DNA of 64,000 nt, taken from positions 2,976,001 to 3,040,000 of the forward strand of contig CATKHW010000009.1 of the NCBI GenBank assembly GCA_949752795.1, read 5' to 3'. Of the stretch, positions 59,961-64,000 are shown in pieces. Below the pieces are notes generated by a model. It saw only the letters and a list, made by a program, of their open reading frames with translations. It did no database searches and was not told where the DNA came from. The position numbers and the translations under genes were made by a program. The DNA comes from Hyperoodon ampullatus (taxonomy: Eukaryota; Chordata; Mammalia; Artiodactyla; Ziphiidae). The stretch's first letter is position 1. Every line of letters begins with the position of its first letter.

Positions 59961-62900
59961 GCTCTTTTCATCATAAAGCTCCATGATGCTCGTCATCACA
60001 ATTACCCATGGTCTTCTCATCTCAATGCTCCACGGTCTTGCCATCACATTGCTCCATGTCCTGATCATCACAATGCTCCTTTACCTTTGTCATCACAATC
60101 CTCCATGACACTTGGCATCACAATGCTCCATGGCATTGGCATCACAATGGACCGTGACATATGTCATCACATTGTTCCCTGACACCTGTCTTCACAATAA
60201 TCCATGACGTTGTCATCACAATGTTCCATGCTTTTTTCATCACAATGCACCATGCCCACTCTCATCACAATAATCCATGAAATTTGTGAGACCAATGCTC
60301 CATGCCCCTGTCATCACAATGCTCCATGCCCTTGACATCACAATGCTCCATGAGTCCATTCACCACAATGCTTCATGATCTTTGTCATCAAATTGACCCG
60401 TGACTCCATTCACCACAATGCTTCATGATCTTTGTCATCTCAATGGTCAATGCCCTCGTCATCACAAGGCTCTGTGACCTGTGTCACCACAATGCTCCAT
60501 GAACTTTTCATCACAATGCTCCATGACCCTTGTCATCACAATGCTCCATGCCTTTCTCAGCACAATACTCAATGACCCTTGTCATCACAATGCTCCATGC
60601 GCTTGTCAGCAAAATGCTCCACCAGCTTGTCATCACAATGCTGCTTGCACTTCTCATCAAAATGATCCGTCACCACTGATATCACAATGTTCCATCACTA
60701 GTCATAACAATACTCCCTCACCCTTGTCATCACAATTTTCCCTGACCTCTGTCATCACAATACTACATGCCCTTATCATCACAGTGCTCCATGACCCCTG
60801 ACATCACAATGCTCCATAAGCCATGTAATCAAAATGCTCCATGATCCTTTTCATCACAATGCTCCATGACCCCTGACCTCACAATGATCCATAACATATG
60901 TCATCAAAATGCTCCATGACATTTGTCATCACAAAGCTCCATGACCATTGGTATCACAATGCTCCATTCCAATGTCATCACAATGCTCCATGCACACTCT
61001 CATCACATTGCTCCATGCACTTGTCATCCCAAATCACCATGACTCTTGTAATCACAATGCTCGATGTCCTTCTCAGCACAATGCTACATGCCCTTGTCAT
61101 TACAATCCTGCATGATCTATGTATCACAGTGTTCCGTGCCCTTGTCATCACAATGCTCCATTACCCTTGTCATAACAATGCTCCATGACCCCTGCTATCA
61201 CAATGTTCCACGGCCTTGTCATCACAAGCCTCCATGACCCTGGTCATCACAATGCTCCAAGACCCCTGTAATCACAATGCTCCATGCCCTTGTCATCACA
61301 ATGCTCCAACACCCCTGTAATCACAATGCTCCATGCCACTTTTCTTCTCAATGCTTCATGAACCATGTCATCACAATGCACCGTGCCCATCACCATAATA
61401 TTTCATGCTCTTGTCATCACAAGGAAATCAAAATGCTCAATTACCTCTGTCATCACAATGCTCCAAACCGTTCTGATCACAATGTTCCATAACACTTGTT
61501 ATTACAATGCTCCATGACACTTGGTATCACAATGCTCCATGCCATTGTCATCACAATGGACAATGACATATGTCATCACAATGCTCCCTGACACCTGTCT
61601 TCACAATACTCCATAACCTTGTCATCACAATGCTCCATGCCCTTGTCATAACAATGAGCCATGCCCACTGTCATCACAATAATCCATGAAGATTGTCAGA
61701 CCAATGTTCCATGCCCCTGTCATCACAATGCTCCATGCCTTTGTCATCACAATGCTCCATGACCCCTGTCATCACAATGCTCCGTGACTCTAGTCATCAC
61801 AATGCTTTACGACATTTTATATCACAATGGTCCATACTTTCGTCACACAAGGCTCTGTGACCTTTGTCACCAAAGTGTTCCATGCCCTTGTCATCACAAT
61901 GTGCCATGCCCACTGTCATCACAATAATCCATGAAACTTGTCAGACCAATGTTCCATGCCCCTGTCATCACAGTGCTCCATGCCCTTGTCATCACAGTGC
62001 TCCGTGCCTCCAGTCATCACAATGCTTCATGACCTTTGTCATCACAATGGTCCATGCCCTCGTCACACAAGGCTCTGTGACCTTTGTCACCACAATGCTC
62101 CATGAACTTTTCATCACAAAACCCTATGAGCCTTGTCATCACAATGCTACATGCCTTTGTCAGCACAATGCTCCATGACGCTTGTCATCACGATGCTCCA
62201 TGCACTTGTCAGCACAATGCTCCATGACCCATGTCATAACAATTCGCCATGCGCTTGTCATCACAATGCTCCACATCCTTTTCATCGCTATGCTCCATAA
62301 AACGTGTCATCACAATTCTCCATGCACTTCTCATCTAAATGCTCTCTCACCACATATATCACAATGTTCCATCACTATTCATCACAATACTCCCTCACCC
62401 CGTCATCACCATGTTCCATGACCCCTGTCATCAAAATGCTACATGCCCATATCATCACAATGCTACATTCCCATATCTTCACAATGCTCCCTGACCCCTG
62501 ACATCACAATGTTCCATAACCCCTGTCACAAAATGCTCCATGACCCTTTACATCACAATGCTCCATGACCCCTGACATCACAATGTTCCATAACCCCTGT
62601 CATCAAAATGTTCCATGATACATTTCATCAGATTGCTCCATGACTCTGTCATCACAATGCTCCATGAACTATTCATCACAATGCTCTGTGACCCTTGTCA
62701 TCACAAAGCTCCATGCAATTTTCCGCACAATGCTCCATGACATTTTTCATCACAATGCTCGATGCGCATGTAAGCACAATGCTCCATAACGCATGTCATC
62801 ACAATGCTCCCTGCACTTCTTATCACAATGCACAACGCCCTTGTCATCAAAATGCTCCATGACTTTGTCATCACAAAGCTCCATGACCCTTGGCATCACA

Positions 62901-64000
62901 ATGCTCCATTCCAATGTCATAACAATGCTCCATGACACTTTTCATCAATATGGTCCTTGAACACTGTCATGACAGGGTTCCATGCCTTTTTCATCACAAT
63001 GATCCATACCATTTTCATCACAATGCTCCAAGACCCGTGTAATCACAATGCTCCATGACCTTAATCACAAAGCTCCATGATGCATGTCATCAGAATGCTC
63101 CATGGCCTTCTCATCACAATGCTCCAAGACCCCTGTCATCTCAATGCTCTGTGATTTCAGTCATCACAATGCTCCATGACATTTGTCATCACAATGCTCC
63201 ATACACTTGTCACCACAATGCTCCATGAACTTTTCATCACAATGCTCTGTGGTCTTTGTCATCCCCATGCTGCATGCCTTTGTCAGCAAAATGCTCCATG
63301 TCCCTTGTCATCACAATGCTCCATGCACTTGTCAGCACAATGCTCCATAACCCATGTCATCACAATGCGCCATGCACTTGTCATCACAATGCTCCACGTC
63401 CTTGTCCTTACAGTGCTCCAAAAACCTTGTCATCACAATTCTCCATGCTCTTCTCATCAAAATGCTCTCTCCCCCCTGTCATCACAATGTTCCATGATCC
63501 CTGTCATGACAATGCTACATGATCTTATCATCACAATGCTCCATGAACCATGACATCACAATGTTCCATAACCCCTGTCATCAAAATGCTCCATGACCCT
63601 TTTCATCATAATGCTCCATGAGCCCTGACATAACAATGTTCCATAACCACTGTCATCAAAATGTTCCATGATCATTTTCATCAAATTGCTCCATGACACT
63701 GTCATCACAATGCTCCCTGCCCTTCTCATCACAATGCACCACGACCTTGTCATCAAAATGCTCCATGAACTTTGTCATCACAAAGCTCCATGACACTTGG
63801 CATCACAGTGCTCCATGCCATTTTCATCAAATGCTCCATGACCCCTGTAATCACAAAGCTCCATTCCAGTTTTCATCAGAATGCTCCATGAGAATTGTCA
63901 TCACAAGGCTACATCGTCCTCTCATCACAATGCTCCAGGACCTTGTCATCACAATGCTCCGTGACTCCAGTCATCACAATGCTTCATGAAGTTTGTCAAC
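59946..64000 (+). repeat. 24/25-bp minisatellite array, right block
   Basis: The same monomers resume after the L1 satellite and run off the right end. The first few hundred bases (CCATGGTCTTCTCATCTCAA, CCACGGTCTTGCCATCACAT, then the ACTTGGCATCACAATG and CAATGGACCGTGACATATGT variants near 60,111-60,160) follow an order like that at about 44,340-44,740 in the left block. One CAT module is present at 61,383. 62,182-62,421 resembles HOR ~5,585-5,825. Divergence is like that of the 34-45 kb zone, and I see no near-identical long repeats. There is no gene in this stretch. Confidence 0.95.

Overview
This window is heterochromatic satellite DNA from a cetacean; I find no gene in it. Two sequences point to the organism. 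One is a tRNA-derived SINE of the CHR family (59,470-59,678) of the kind abundant in whales and dolphins. The other is a tandem array of about 1.74-kb units built on a decayed, antisense L1 3' end, which fits the 'common cetacean satellite' in length and content. The unit length of 1,730-1,745 bp, rather than the roughly 1,580 bp I recall for Delphinidae, suggests a non-delphinid whale, but this rests on memory of the literature.

Layout. (1) 1-45,527: a minisatellite of 24/25-bp monomers (CATCACAATGCTCCATG plus a 7-8 bp variable tail), roughly 1,800 copies. At the left it forms a higher-order repeat (HOR) of exactly 10,032 bp: two full copies (1-10,032 and 10,033-20,064), about 99.8% identical by eye with no net indel, and a third copy broken at about 26,377. 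Marker modules divide the HOR into three blocks of about 3.33 kb. The third block is two 1,664-bp units, and each of these holds a 351-bp triplication. From 26.4 to 34 kb the array is an older version with a ~2.8-kb duplication and only single 351-bp units. From 34 to 45.5 kb it is more diverged still. (2) 45,528-59,945: 8.2 units of the L1-derived satellite. Each full unit carries an antisense L1 relic (3' UTR and ORF2 C-terminus) followed, at an almost fixed offset of 790-793 bp, by a near-perfect 73-76 bp palindrome and then about 870 bp of unassigned sequence. A SINE with a degraded target-site duplication lies in the ninth, partial unit. (3) 59,946-64,000: the same minisatellite again, of the diverged type.

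The long list of short open frames comes from satellite periodicity: a 24-bp monomer keeps the frame and a 25-bp monomer shifts it, giving repetitive Ser/His/Cys-rich peptides in all three forward frames. In the L1 satellite, several minus-strand frames are recognisable decayed pieces of L1 ORF2. Nothing here looks like a working protein-coding gene, a structured RNA gene or a CRISPR array.

The main points of interest are the nested HOR history, with a young left part and older edge that give a direction to the amplification steps; the invasion of one satellite by another; and the palindrome kept at a fixed place in every L1-satellite unit, including one unit with a matching change in both arms. 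I do not recognise the 24/25-bp minisatellite as a named family, so it and its 10,032-bp HOR may be undescribed.
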